A stretch of 64,000 bases of DNA from positions 2,108,001 through 2,172,000 of the forward strand of contig JASGKG010000001.1 in NCBI GenBank assembly GCA_047600805.1, in the 5' to 3' direction. A program made the position numbers and the translations under genes. Below the pieces are notes generated by a model. The model worked only from the letters and a program-made list of their open reading frames with translations, searched no databases and was not told the DNA's origin. The stretch is from JADKHC01 sp047600805 (GTDB taxonomy: Bacteria; Verrucomicrobiota; Verrucomicrobiia; Opitutales; Opitutaceae). How positions within the stretch are numbered: the first letter of the stretch is position 1; each line of letters starts with the position of its first letter. Below, one piece after another: positions 9,628 to 18,534 of the stretch.

Positions 9628-10446
9628 TTACACACCCGTGAAGCAGGAGAAACCACCGTCCACCGGCAAGACCACGCCCGTTACAAAGGCGGAGGCATCG
9701 CTCAGCAGGTAATGCAACGCTCCATGCAGATCGGGAGCCTCGCCAAACCGCTTGAACGGCGTTTTGCGCATCACCGTCTGGCCACGCTCGGTCGGCGTGC
9801 CGTCTTCATTGAGCAGGAGGCGACGGTTTTGATCTGCCACGAAGAAGCCTGGCGCCACCGCGTTCACACGCAAGCCCGAACCATACTTATGCGCCAATTC
9901 AACCGCCAGCCAGCGCGTGAAGTTGTCGACCGCGGCTTTCGCGCTCGAGTAGCCCGCGACGCGCGTGATCGCCTGCGTCGAGGCCATCGATGAAAAATTC
10001 ACGATGCATCCGCGCTTTTGTACCGCAAAGGTCTTCGCGAAAACAAACGTCGGGACCACGGTGCCTTCCAGGTTGAGCGCGAGGACTTCGCGGTAAGCGG
10101 ACAGGTCGAGATCGAGAAACGTTTTATCTGGCATGATCGTCGCACCGGGCTGGTTTCCACCCGCCGCATTAACCAGCGCGTCGACGCGTCCAAAGCGCTC
10201 CAACACCTGATCGCGCACACGCTCGAGCCCCGCCACGTCGAGCACGTCGCACGCAAACGCGAGTGCTTCGCCGGGCAGGCCGCGGGTATCCGCGATCGCT
10301 TGATCAAGTTTGGCCTGGTTCCGGCCGAGGAAAACAACCCGCGCGCCTTCACCGACTAAGTAGCGCGCTGCCGAGCCGGCTAGGACGCCGGTGGCACCGG
10401 TAATAACAACGACATGGCCGGAAAGATCGAAGAGATGAGATGGCAT
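9628..10446 (-). CDS. SDR oxidoreductase, D-mannonate oxidoreductase-like
   Basis: 272 residues from the ATG chosen just before the first beta strand; ATG 10455 and a longer frame to 10488 are alternatives. It is a classical Rossmann short-chain dehydrogenase: GATGVLAG binds NAD(P), NAAGGNQPGAT is the extended NNAG block, NFSSMAS and YSSAK give Ser, Tyr and Lys of the active site. The GNQPGAT stretch and overall pattern resemble the SDR-type fructuronate reductases (D-mannonate oxidoreductases) of uronate catabolism. With a PL4 lyase nearby, a role in galacturonate/glucuronate use is plausible. The exact substrate is inferred, not shown. Confidence 0.7.
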   Translation of the reverse strand: MPSHLFDLSGHVVVITGATGVLAGSAARYLVGEGARVVFLGRNQAKLDQAIADTRGLPGEALAFACDVLDVAGLERVRDQVLERFGRVDALVNAAGGNQPGATIMPDKTFLDLDLSAYREVLALNLEGTVVPTFVFAKTFAVQKRGCIVNFSSMASTQAITRVAGYSSAKAAVDNFTRWLAVELAHKYGSGLRVNAVAPGFFVADQNRRLLLNEDGTPTERGQTVMRKTPFKRFGEAPDLHGALHYLLSDASAFVTGVVLPVDGGFSCFTGV

Positions 10447-10552
10447 AAATGTCATCTCGCTAGGAATGCAGGTCGCGCGAGAACGCAAACGATCCGGCGG
10501 TAGAACAATAGAACAGAACGAACGATCTTAGCCTCGGGTGGAGCCCGCCGCG

Positions 10553-10759
10553 TCAGTTACCCCGCCCCGTCTTCTCCCGGAGTTCTTCGATTTTTTTCGA
10601 GGCTTCGGCTTTCGTGAGGTCTTCGTCGACTTTTTCCTTCGCCTCGTTGGCGAGTGTTTTGAGGTACGACTGCTGGGGGCCGGTCATGGGTTCGTCGCCC
10701 GTTTTCCAGTCGGCCGGGTCTTTCTCAGGGTTGGGCGCAATGGGTTTCTTTTTGTTCAT
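10553..10759 (-). CDS. DUF3072 small protein
   Basis: 68 residues, charged and soluble. The pattern DPADWKTGDEPMTGPQQSYL followed by DLTKAEASKKIEEL matches the small DUF3072 family, which is widespread and uncharacterised. Predicted mostly helical in the second half. It follows the SDR gene on the same strand in reverse order of transcription, with ~110 bases between, so not clearly an operon partner. No function is proposed. Confidence 0.8.
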   Translation of the reverse strand: MNKKKPIAPNPEKDPADWKTGDEPMTGPQQSYLKTLANEAKEKVDEDLTKAEASKKIEELREKTGRGN

Positions 10760-10869
10760 GCGCTCAACGATTCGGTTTCAGTCTGAAAGTTCCCTCGCGC
10801 ACACAGTCGGCTGGCCGATTCGATATTTATCAGAGGTTTTCCGGCGCGAGGCACAGGGTTATCCGCGCT

Positions 10870-10899
10870 TGCAGAACAGCCCGCTGCAGAACAGCCCGC
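10870..10899. repeat. 15-bp tandem direct repeat upstream of the sigma-factor gene
   Basis: The 15-mer tgcagaacagcccgc occurs twice back to back (10870-10884 and 10885-10899), about 50 bases before the ECF sigma start. It could be a paired protein-binding site or a simple duplication. Confidence 0.7.
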
Positions 10900-10951
10900 G
10901 GGATTGTCGGTAAAAAATTGTGCGGTTTTCAAAACGGCGCCGTTAGGTTTT

Positions 10952-12532
10952 ATGAAAGCCATGCTGGACGATGCCGTTTGCCTCAAAAAATACGCCGAGA
11001 CGCGCGATCAGGCCGCGTTCTCCGACTTCGTGCACCGAAACCTCCGGTTGGTGTACTCCGCAGCTTTCCGCCAAACGGGAGGTGACGCCCACTTGGCGCA
11101 GGATATCACCCAAGTGGTTTTCACGACAGCTGCCCAACACGCGAAAGCTCTCGCGGGCCATCCGCTTATTCCCGCTTGGTTGCATCAAACTACACGCAAT
11201 TCGGCCATCGATGCGATCCGCTCGCGGGAACGTCAAAAAGCCAGGGAGGAAGCTGTCGGCGAAATGAACGATTCGAGCACCGCATCTGACGATCATCTAG
11301 ATTGGGACAAACTCAGCCCTGACCTCGACAAGATCGTCGCGTCGCTTAAAGCCGACGATCGCGATGCCATTATCCTTCGTTTCTTCGGCGAAAAGTCTTT
11401 CGCGGAAATTGGCCAGCAACTTTCCGTAAGCGAAAACGCAGCCCGCATGCGCGTGGAACGCGCGCTTGAAAAGCTGCGTACATTACTCTCACGGAAGGGC
11501 ATCGTGTCCAGCGCCACCGCGCTGAGCGTCATCCTGGCAGAGAAAGCCGCGATCGCCGCGCCCACCGGACTGGGAACGGCCACCGTGACCGCAGCGTTAA
11601 GCGCGCCGTCCGCTGCGGGCTTAGCGTCAATTTTTGGAATCATCAAAATCATGAGCACTGCAAAAATTATTGCCGGGATCACAACGACCATCGCCGTAGT
11701 CAGTCTCGCCACCGCGTTTCACGAATATCGCGCCGCCCGCACCGCGGAAGCCGCTTTGAGTGCATCGAAAGATGTCCTCCCAGCAAAAGCGCCGCTGCCG
11801 GAACCGACCACAGACGAGGCAAAAACGAGTGTGCCGGCCAAAGCTCCCACGCAGCAAGCAAACGCCGGACCCAACACCCAGAGCAGCAACCCGTTTTCTC
11901 CAGTGATCGCACTCCTAAACAATCCTGCGATCCAAGCCCAAGCCAATATCCAGACCAAGATTCGGCTCGATGGCCAGTACGCGCCTTTGTTCAAGCAGCT
12001 GGAATTAAGGCCTGAGCAACTCGAGCATTTTAAGAACCTCATCGTCGAGAAACAAATGGTCGCCTTCGACAGCATCACGGCCGCGAACGACCAAGGGCTA
12101 AATCCGTTTGCCGATCCCCAGGGGTTTATGCAACTCGTCACCACCGCGGAGAAAGCCGTCGACAACCAAATCGCTGCGGAGCTGGGCGAAAACGGTTTCA
12201 AACAATTCCTCGCCTTCCAGCTGACGGTACCGGCTCGCAACACCGTCAGCTATCTCCAACAAGCGCTCAGCTTCACCGCTACGCCGCTCACAGAGCAGCA
12301 ATCCGAAAAGGTGATTGAAATCCTTACAAGGTCCGGCGTCCCGGCGATTCCGCCCAACAGTCCCTTGGCCGTACTCAACGCCGATCTGGGCGTGGTAAAA
12401 CTAAACGAAAACGCTCGTCCTGAACTCCAAGGTGTTTTGTCTGAGCCGCAGCAACGCGTATTGGACCAGAAAATACAGCAGCAGCTTCAACTGCTTGAAG
12501 CCCGCAGTCGCATGAGCCATCCGGGCAAATAG
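10952..12532 (+). CDS. ECF sigma factor with membrane anchor and C-terminal extension
   Basis: 526 residues from ATG 10952, preceded by a weak purine stretch; the frame opens further upstream at 10904. Residues ~10-75 are sigma-70 region 2 and ~115-180 region 4 with the helix-turn-helix pattern SFAEIGQQLSVSENAARMRVERALEKL. After region 4 come an Ala-rich segment, a single membrane helix (~IIAGITTTIAVVSLATA), a Pro/Ala linker and a ~230-residue helical domain of unknown fold. ECF factors with such anchored extensions are common in Verrucomicrobiota and Planctomycetota; the extension probably replaces a separate anti-sigma factor or senses the envelope. No anti-sigma gene is adjacent. It precedes the arabinofuranosidase gene by 86 bases on the same strand. 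Confidence 0.9.
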   Translation: MKAMLDDAVCLKKYAETRDQAAFSDFVHRNLRLVYSAAFRQTGGDAHLAQDITQVVFTTAAQHAKALAGHPLIPAWLHQTTRNSAIDAIRSRERQKAREEAVGEMNDSSTASDDHLDWDKLSPDLDKIVASLKADDRDAIILRFFGEKSFAEIGQQLSVSENAARMRVERALEKLRTLLSRKGIVSSATALSVILAEKAAIAAPTGLGTATVTAALSAPSAAGLASIFGIIKIMSTAKIIAGITTTIAVVSLATAFHEYRAARTAEAALSASKDVLPAKAPLPEPTTDEAKTSVPAKAPTQQANAGPNTQSSNPFSPVIALLNNPAIQAQANIQTKIRLDGQYAPLFKQLELRPEQLEHFKNLIVEKQMVAFDSITAANDQGLNPFADPQGFMQLVTTAEKAVDNQIAAELGENGFKQFLAFQLTVPARNTVSYLQQALSFTATPLTEQQSEKVIEILTRSGVPAIPPNSPLAVLNADLGVVKLNENARPELQGVLSEPQQRVLDQKIQQQLQLLEARSRMSHPGK

Positions 12533-12618
12533 CCGCGTGCTCCTGACCGCGCTGGCGTCCTTTACTGTCCCCTATCGACCTGCTTGCGCGCGGTCGTCAT
12601 CTACATAGCAGTTGGCTG

Positions 12619-14598
12619 ATGCGCTCCTCCCCTGTTCCCTTCGCCGCCGCCTTAGCTTTCGCTTGTCTCTCTGGCCTGTCGGCTGCTGAGCTGGCAACAA
12701 CCACGATTTCGATCCAAACCGGTGCCGCAGGCAAAAAGATCAGCCCGGATCTCGTGGGCATATTTTTTGAAGATATCAATTACGCCGCGGATGGCGGGCT
12801 CTACGCCGAGTTGATTCAGAACCGTTCATTTCAATATCAGCCGACCGAGCAACCAACGTGGAACGCGCTCACGGCTTGGGAACTCACACAACGCGGCGGC
12901 GCCAAAGCCTCCGTGGGTTTCGATACCACCGATCCGGTTCATCCCAACAATCCGCTCTACGCCGTGCTCCACGTGAAAGAGGCCGGCACGGGCGCAGGTC
13001 TCGTGAATCTGGGTTTTAATGGTATCCCCATCAAAGCGGGCAAAGCGTACAACGTCTCTCTTTTCGCACGGCAGCTTTACACCGGAAATCGGTGGCGCGC
13101 CGATGCGAACAAAGAAAAACCCACGCCCCTCATCGTTCGCTTTGAAAACAAGGACGGCGAAATCCTTGGCGAAGCCGCGCTGGCCGCTCCGACGTACGAA
13201 TGGGACCGTCTCGCCACCACGATCACCGCGACACGTTCGGAAGAAGCCGCGCGCTTCGTCATTCTCACCAATTCGAAAGGCGGTTTAGCTCTAGACGTCG
13301 TTTCGGTGATGCCCAAAGAGACGTTTCAAAACCGGCCCAACGGCCTCCGCGCCGATCTCGCGCAGGCCATTGCCGACCTGAAGCCGAAGTTCGTGCGTTT
13401 CCCCGGCGGCTGCCTCGTTCACGGTCATAACCTTGCCAACATGTACCGCTGGAAAGACACCATCGGCCCGATCGAGCAGCGCAAAGTGCAGCCGAATCTC
13501 TGGGGCTATCACCAAACCGTTGGCCTGGGGTACTTCGAGTTTTTCCAATTTTGCGAAGATATCGGCGCCAAGCCGTTGCCAGTCGTGCCCGCCGCTGTTT
13601 GCTGCCAAAATTCCGGACAGCTCGCCGGTGGCACAGGCCAACGCGGCCTCCCTCTCGATCAAATCCCCGCCTACATCCAGGAGGTGCTCGATCTGATCGA
13701 ATACGCCAATGGTTCGGCAACATCGACGTGGGGTTCCAAACGCGCCGCGGCCGGACATCCTGCGCCTTTTAACCTTCAGTACATCGGCATCGGCAACGAG
13801 GAGCACATCACCGACGTTTTCATGGAGCGTTTCACACTGATCCAAGAAGCGGTCAAGACGAAGCATCCAGAAATCACGATTATCGGCACAACCGGACCAG
13901 ATGCTTCCGGCCAGGACTACGACGACGGCTGGAAGTTCGCTAACCAACTCCGCTTGGCGATGGTCGACGAGCACTACTACAAGTCGCCGCAATGGTTCTT
14001 GGAGAACCTTAACCGTTACGATGCCTACGACCGAAACAAATCAAAGGTCTATTTGGGCGAATATGCGTCGCGCGGCAACAAACTCAGCAATGCTCTCGCC
14101 GAGGCCGCTTACATGACCGCGCTCGAGAGGAATGCCGACGTTGTCACGATGGCTTCGTACGCGCCGCTCCTCGGAAAAATTGGTAACACACAGTGGAACC
14201 CAAACCTGATTTACTTCACCAACACGAAAGTCGTTCCCACCGTGAACTACTACGTCCAACAGCTTTTCAGCACCAACAGCGGCGACGCTTGGATTCCTTC
14301 GACGATCAGTGATTCAAAGGATCTTGCGACCTCCGTGGTTCGCGACAGCAAGACGGACGATCTGATTCTCAAGATCGTCAATACGGGATCAGCACGAAAG
14401 ATGAAGATCGAACTCAGCGGTCCCGCCAAAGCTTCGGCCAACGTAGTGAAAACCGTGTTCGCGGGAAATCCTGAGGCGGCCAACGACCTCAACAACGCTT
14501 CTCCCGTCTCGCCGGTGGTCACAAAGTTCAATGCCGGACCGAATTTTGAAATCGAGAGTCCAGCTCAATCGTTAGTAGTTCTTCGAATTTCCAAATAG
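12619..14598 (+). CDS. Secreted GH51 alpha-L-arabinofuranosidase
   Basis: 659 residues with a cleavable signal peptide (cut after LSAAE region), so periplasmic or exported. GH51 enzymes release terminal arabinofuranose from arabinan and arabinoxylan. Seen here: the N-terminal GIFFEDINYAADGG block, a CBM-like insertion (~80-240), KFVRFPGGCLVHG, the acid/base GIGNEE (Glu394) and the nucleophile YLGEYAS (Glu481), then a C-terminal beta-sandwich. All key residues are present. The family without the insertion is ~500 residues; the extra length is the carbohydrate-binding-like part. It sits beside the esterase and lyase genes, consistent with debranching of pectic arabinan. Confidence 0.92.
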   Translation: MRSSPVPFAAALAFACLSGLSAAELATTTISIQTGAAGKKISPDLVGIFFEDINYAADGGLYAELIQNRSFQYQPTEQPTWNALTAWELTQRGGAKASVGFDTTDPVHPNNPLYAVLHVKEAGTGAGLVNLGFNGIPIKAGKAYNVSLFARQLYTGNRWRADANKEKPTPLIVRFENKDGEILGEAALAAPTYEWDRLATTITATRSEEAARFVILTNSKGGLALDVVSVMPKETFQNRPNGLRADLAQAIADLKPKFVRFPGGCLVHGHNLANMYRWKDTIGPIEQRKVQPNLWGYHQTVGLGYFEFFQFCEDIGAKPLPVVPAAVCCQNSGQLAGGTGQRGLPLDQIPAYIQEVLDLIEYANGSATSTWGSKRAAAGHPAPFNLQYIGIGNEEHITDVFMERFTLIQEAVKTKHPEITIIGTTGPDASGQDYDDGWKFANQLRLAMVDEHYYKSPQWFLENLNRYDAYDRNKSKVYLGEYASRGNKLSNALAEAAYMTALERNADVVTMASYAPLLGKIGNTQWNPNLIYFTNTKVVPTVNYYVQQLFSTNSGDAWIPSTISDSKDLATSVVRDSKTDDLILKIVNTGSARKMKIELSGPAKASANVVKTVFAGNPEAANDLNNASPVSPVVTKFNAGPNFEIESPAQSLVVLRISK

Positions 14599-14658
14599 CA
14601 CCCTAACCACGCGTCGAGATCGCTGCAAACTGCAATCCCGCGTCGGCTAGTCGGCGGC

Positions 14659-15672
14659 TCATTGTTTCGAACTCACCGTTCCTGATTTCAAGAACGACAG
14701 CAGCGGTTCGATGAACTTGGAGAACGCTTCTATGTGCGGCGCATGACCCACTTGGTCGATTTCGACTAGTTTTGTATTGGGAATCGCTTTCGCCGCCCTG
14801 CGTCCGAGCACGGGATAATTTCCAAGATCGCCTTCCTCAGCGGAAGCCACGAGATTACGCCCCGGTGCTGTTCGGTCGCGCTGTCCGATGATCAGCAGCG
14901 TCGGAACCTTTATGTTTCCGAACTCGTAACACACGGGTTGCGTGTAAATCATTTCGGAGGTCAGCGCCTGATTCCAAGCCATACGTGGATAACCAGGATC
15001 GCGAATAAACACGGTGAGCATTTCCACCCAGCGATCGTAACGCGCTTCCCATTTCCCGCCGTAGTAGTTTTCCAACTGATACGCCCGAATCTTTTCGGGA
15101 GTTTGCGCAAGCTCTTGCTCGTAGGCTTTGTCAATCGGCGTGAAAGGCACGCCTTTCGCTTTCCAGTCTTCAAGCCCAAGCGGATCTTCCAAAATCAACG
15201 CCTGCACCTCGGACGGATACATCAGCGCGTAACGCGCGGCGATCATCCCGCCCATGGAATGCCCAAGGATTCGTGCGTGGCTCACTTTTAAGTTCCGAAG
15301 CAACTCGTGCGTATTCGCCGCGAGTTGGTGAATCGTAAATTGGTAGTGCTCTGGCTTGGACGATTTGCCGAACCCGATTTGATCGGGCATAATCACGCGG
15401 AAGCCATTTTCAGCAAGCACGCGCGCCGTCTCCTCCCAATACGCACCGCTAAAATTTTTCCCGTGTAGCAACACAATTGTTCCTGCCTCGGGCCCAGACG
15501 GCTTCAAATCCATATAAGCCATCTGCAACTCCTGCTGCTGGCTTTTGAAACTAAAGATCTGAACGGGGAAGGGGTACTCGAAGCCCTCGAGCCGAGGTTC
15601 ACTTTGAGGCTCTGCCGCCCAGCAGATTTGCACCCAGGAAAGTAGAGCTAGGCATATGACGGTTGGTTTCAT
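14659..15672 (-). CDS. Secreted alpha/beta hydrolase
   Basis: 337 residues from the ATG that starts a signal peptide (MKPTVICLALL...CWAAEP). The fold is a standard alpha/beta hydrolase: LLHGKNFSG oxyanion region, DQIGFGKSS, nucleophile elbow GHSMGGM, acid in IIGQRDRTAP, His in QVGHAPHIEA. A cap region lies between the nucleophile and the acid. The sequence is typical of small esterases or haloalkane/epoxide-type hydrolases; substrate is unknown. Convergent with the arabinofuranosidase gene, 60 bases away. Confidence 0.85.
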   Translation of the reverse strand: MKPTVICLALLSWVQICWAAEPQSEPRLEGFEYPFPVQIFSFKSQQQELQMAYMDLKPSGPEAGTIVLLHGKNFSGAYWEETARVLAENGFRVIMPDQIGFGKSSKPEHYQFTIHQLAANTHELLRNLKVSHARILGHSMGGMIAARYALMYPSEVQALILEDPLGLEDWKAKGVPFTPIDKAYEQELAQTPEKIRAYQLENYYGGKWEARYDRWVEMLTVFIRDPGYPRMAWNQALTSEMIYTQPVCYEFGNIKVPTLLIIGQRDRTAPGRNLVASAEEGDLGNYPVLGRRAAKAIPNTKLVEIDQVGHAPHIEAFSKFIEPLLSFLKSGTVSSKQ

Positions 15673-15874
15673 CTCAAACCATAGCACTCACGTTGGTCGC
15701 GGGCCATAGGAACGTCTCCGGCATCAGCACGCCTCGTATTTACAGGCACTCACGCCAACTGCTCGATATTTTACCTCTTTCCGGAGGCTTTGGTTCGGAT
15801 TTCCCATGCCAGCCTTGATGCAGGATCCCCGGTGAACGGGTGCGTACGGCTCCGAAGCAACCGCACGCATTGGC

Positions 15875-16315
15875 TTAAAAAAATCTGACGACTCTGCCCG
15901 ACTGTTTATGGATCGCCGCGATGATCACCGAACCGGCGTAATTTTCTTTCGTGAGCAAAGTGGGGTCGGGATTTTCGAGACGATCACCTTTCGTCTTCCA
16001 AGAATCTCCAAACCGAGAATACAGACGATGAACCACTGTCGTAGGCGCCCAGGGAGCGTCGAAAACGACAATCTGGTTTCGCTTTAAATTTTCGAACGGA
16101 ACCGGCTCCATCACGACAATATATTCGGCATCAAAGGTGGGAACCATCGATCTCGTGTTGCCGACGAAACCTAACCGACGGTTAGGGTTTTCGTCGAGGA
16201 ATTCCCGCGCGCGTTGTCGGGCCTCCGCGCCAATATCTGGCGTCATCGGCACAGTAATCCCACTCGCGAAAATGGCGTTAAAGACGAAGAACACTGCAAT
16301 CAAAGCTGGTTTCAT
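15875..16315 (-). CDS. Secreted S24/S26-type (signal-peptidase-like) protein
   Basis: 146 residues: an N-terminal signal peptide or anchor, then a compact S24/S26 serine-peptidase domain. GNTRSMVPTF carries the nucleophile Ser of the 'SMxPT' box; VVHRLY places a His where bacterial type I signal peptidases have Lys, as in archaeal/ER and SipW-type enzymes; KGDRLENPDP matches the 'KGDxNxxxD' box and YAGSVI the end of the fold. It is shorter than true LepB and is unlikely to be the housekeeping signal peptidase. It may process a particular exported substrate. No substrate gene is adjacent. Confidence 0.7.
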   Translation of the reverse strand: MKPALIAVFFVFNAIFASGITVPMTPDIGAEARQRAREFLDENPNRRLGFVGNTRSMVPTFDAEYIVVMEPVPFENLKRNQIVVFDAPWAPTTVVHRLYSRFGDSWKTKGDRLENPDPTLLTKENYAGSVIIAAIHKQSGRVVRFF

Positions 16316-16353
16316 AACGAACTGAGCTTTTGCAGCGCACGTGCCAACCTATT

Positions 16354-16383
16354 TTGTAGATACATATCTCGTTTCAATATAAT
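16354..16383 (+). promoter_or_regulatory. Candidate sigma-70-like promoter
   Basis: TTGTAG at 16354-16359 and TATAAT at 16378-16383 are separated by 18 bases inside an AT-rich stretch. It would give the MFS gene a leader of over 200 bases that includes the 16460-16487 hairpin. Based on pattern only. Confidence 0.35.
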
Positions 16384-16459
16384 ATTTTACAAGATACTTT
16401 CACAATATACACCTGCTCGCTACCTCCAAAAAGCGTGTGATCACTCCCGCTTGCGAGAA

Positions 16460-16487
16460 CGTTACGTCCCAGTATCGGGACGTAACG
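16460..16487. repeat. Perfect 11-bp inverted repeat
   Basis: cgttacgtccc at 16460-16470 is the exact complement of gggacgtaacg at 16477-16487, with a 6-base loop. There is no T run, so it is more likely an operator or leader hairpin than a terminator. Confidence 0.7.
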
Positions 16488-16618
16488 CCGGCTCATGGAA
16501 CGCGGAAGTCGAAGGCTGCAGATTGCCCACGTTTTTCTCCGCCGCTTGAGAGTGGCCGCGACATCGAGCGAGCAAAAAACTGGCTTAGCCACATGCTGCC
16601 GTTAACGTTCGCGCATAC

Positions 16619-17833
16619 ATGTCTCAGTCCACGCCCAGGTCCTCGTTCATCTCCCTCGCGGTGGTGTTCTTTTTTCAGTGGTGCGCTGCGGGAATGTGGA
16701 ACGTGCCGTTCAGCAATATTCTCAAGGCAGCGGGGATGGCAGAGTTCATTGCCCCGGCGTTTGCGTGTAACGCCGTCGCTGCGTTCGTTTCCCCGTTGCT
16801 CATCGGGTCGCTCGCGGACCGCGGATTTCCTCCGGTCACTCTGCTTCGCTGGTTGTTCTGGACGGCTGGCATTATGCTGAGCCTGACTTTTCTGTCGATT
16901 GATCGTGGTTGGAGCGGGAGCGTGATGTTGGTCGGCATGCAGCTGCATGCCTTTTGTTTCAGTCCCACCAGCAGTCTCGTCACCACAATCGCCATGGCCG
17001 AACTGAGCAGGCCGTCACAAGAGTACGGGCCGTTACGGATGTGGGGCACCTTCGGATGGATCGCCGCAGGGTGGATCGTGAGTTGGGTGCTGGCCTCCGA
17101 TGCTTCGCCGGTATCAGGTTACGCGGCGGGAGCGACCAGCTTCGCGCTGGGGTTTGCGACGTATTGGCTTCCGGCTCAGAAAGGCGGCGCAGCCGGTGGA
17201 GCCCGAAATTGGAAAGAACTGCTCGGACTCGATGCACTGCAGTTGCTGCGACACCCCGATCACCGCACGATTTTGCTGACGGTTACCCTCTTCGGAATTC
17301 CCATGGCGGCGTTTTATCCGTACACACCACTGCACCTCAGGGCGCTGGGCTTCGAACACGCTTCCGCCACGATGTCACTCGGCCAGCTAAGCGAGGTGAT
17401 TGGCCTCCTTTTCCTCGCCGCCCTCACCCGACAAATTCGGCTCAAATGGGTGCTGATGGCCGGGCTCTGTTTTGGAATTTTGCGCTACGGACTCTTCGCT
17501 TTGAACTCAAGAGCTACCCTCCTGCTCGGCATATCGCTTCACGGTGCCTGCTACACGTTCTACAATATCACGGCACAAATTTACCTCGCAGAACGTGTCG
17601 ACACGCTCATGCGAGCCCGAGCACAGGCCCTTTATGCAATGCTCACTGGCGGCGTCAGCAATCTCCTGGGCTATCTCGGCACGGGTTTGATTTTCCAGCT
17701 AACCAGTTCTGACACCAATCCACGCTGGACACTCTACTGGGGCCTGTTGTGCGCGGCCGCGATTGCCGTCACCATGTATTTTTTCCTCAACTACCACGGC
17801 GTCGGTAAAGGCTTTTTCAAAAAACAAGCCTAA
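16619..17833 (+). CDS. MFS transporter, nucleoside:H+ symporter (NupG/YegT)-like
   Basis: 404 residues with about 12 hydrophobic segments and a short central loop (~190-215). The N-terminal FFFQWCAAGMWNVPF, the PLLIGSLADRG loop after helix 2 and EYGPLRMWGTFGWIAAGW in helix 5 follow the pattern of the nucleoside-permease branch of the major facilitator superfamily (NupG, XapB, YegT). The protein imports small polar solutes by proton symport in the inner membrane; in Verrucomicrobiota this branch may carry sugars as well. No catabolic gene is beside it, so the substrate is open. Confidence 0.8.
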   Translation: MSQSTPRSSFISLAVVFFFQWCAAGMWNVPFSNILKAAGMAEFIAPAFACNAVAAFVSPLLIGSLADRGFPPVTLLRWLFWTAGIMLSLTFLSIDRGWSGSVMLVGMQLHAFCFSPTSSLVTTIAMAELSRPSQEYGPLRMWGTFGWIAAGWIVSWVLASDASPVSGYAAGATSFALGFATYWLPAQKGGAAGGARNWKELLGLDALQLLRHPDHRTILLTVTLFGIPMAAFYPYTPLHLRALGFEHASATMSLGQLSEVIGLLFLAALTRQIRLKWVLMAGLCFGILRYGLFALNSRATLLLGISLHGACYTFYNITAQIYLAERVDTLMRARAQALYAMLTGGVSNLLGYLGTGLIFQLTSSDTNPRWTLYWGLLCAAAIAVTMYFFLNYHGVGKGFFKKQA

Positions 17834-18044
17834 CCCGGCGGGCTACGACAAGCCTGGTTTGGACTTTTTTGGGTGAGGCGTAGCAGTTTTGCGAATACAG
17901 GCTGGACGCGAGCTGAGATTTACTGGAAGGTGAACAAAGAGAAACCTGCTTTAGAAAAGCATCGAAAAACTCTCTGCATCACGCCATCAACTTAGTCCGA
18001 TCGCACGAGACTTCGTGCAACAGTCCAGTTGTACCCCAGCGATA

Positions 18045-18326
18045 ATGAACGCCACGGTTCCTTCCGGCTCTACCAATACCTTCTTTGATCGCCAAAAAGT
18101 TGAAAGCGACAAGCTCGTGCTTCAGCAACTGATCGCCGATTTGAATGCTGTTCAGCAGCGCCTTGGTACGCAAAAAGAACAGGCGGGAGACTGCGAACTC
18201 GCACGCGAACTCGGGCATAAAATCCGCAACAAGGCCCATATTTTGGTGATGTTGGAATCGTTGGGTTTGGTAGAGCTCCCTTCGTGCCTGAAGCATCATG
18301 TTCCAAACGTGCGGGACTCAAAATAG
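18045..18326 (+). CDS. Small helical protein with H-box-like motif (paralogue 1)
   Basis: 93 residues from ATG 18045; a GTG at 18015 is an alternative. No known family was recognised. The centre (VQQRLGT...LARELGHKIRNKAHIL) is ~50% identical over 53 residues to the product of the next gene, which supports both being real. LGHxIRNKxHxL resembles the phospho-acceptor H-box helix of histidine kinases (HE.RNPL), but the Glu and Pro are missing and no ATPase domain is present. It could be a stand-alone four-helix or phosphotransfer-like protein; that is inference only. Confidence 0.6.
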   Translation: MNATVPSGSTNTFFDRQKVESDKLVLQQLIADLNAVQQRLGTQKEQAGDCELARELGHKIRNKAHILVMLESLGLVELPSCLKHHVPNVRDSK

Positions 18327-18534
18327 AGCTCCCAAAGATTTTCCCAGCTCAACTGAGCACTTGGCCTAAGCGACGAAGAGCATCGCTGAACGCACATAAA
18401 CCGTTCTGAAGACGCAGAGCGCACACTAACCATCAACATTTCTGTAGAAATTCCGTAAAAGGCACGTGGTCGGATCGATCGAGCTAAGGATAGCCCTCCG
18501 CCATCTCGATACAGTCATCGGGTTTTCCCTAATC

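Larger units (their letters stand above)
16316..16618. other. Divergent intergenic region
   Basis: 303 bases between the divergent peptidase-like and MFS genes. Bases ~16340-16410 are unusually AT-rich for this window and hold a good promoter candidate (16354-16383). A perfect 11-bp hairpin lies at 16460-16487. No gene is supported. Confidence 0.6.

Noticed and set aside
8693..9712. 339-codon plus-strand open frame opposite the esterase gene
   Set aside because: Antisense to both esterase signal region and SASA domain; basic, low-complexity translation.
16460..16487. Terminator reading of the 11-bp hairpin
   Set aside because: No T run follows on either strand and no gene ends just before it on the plus strand.
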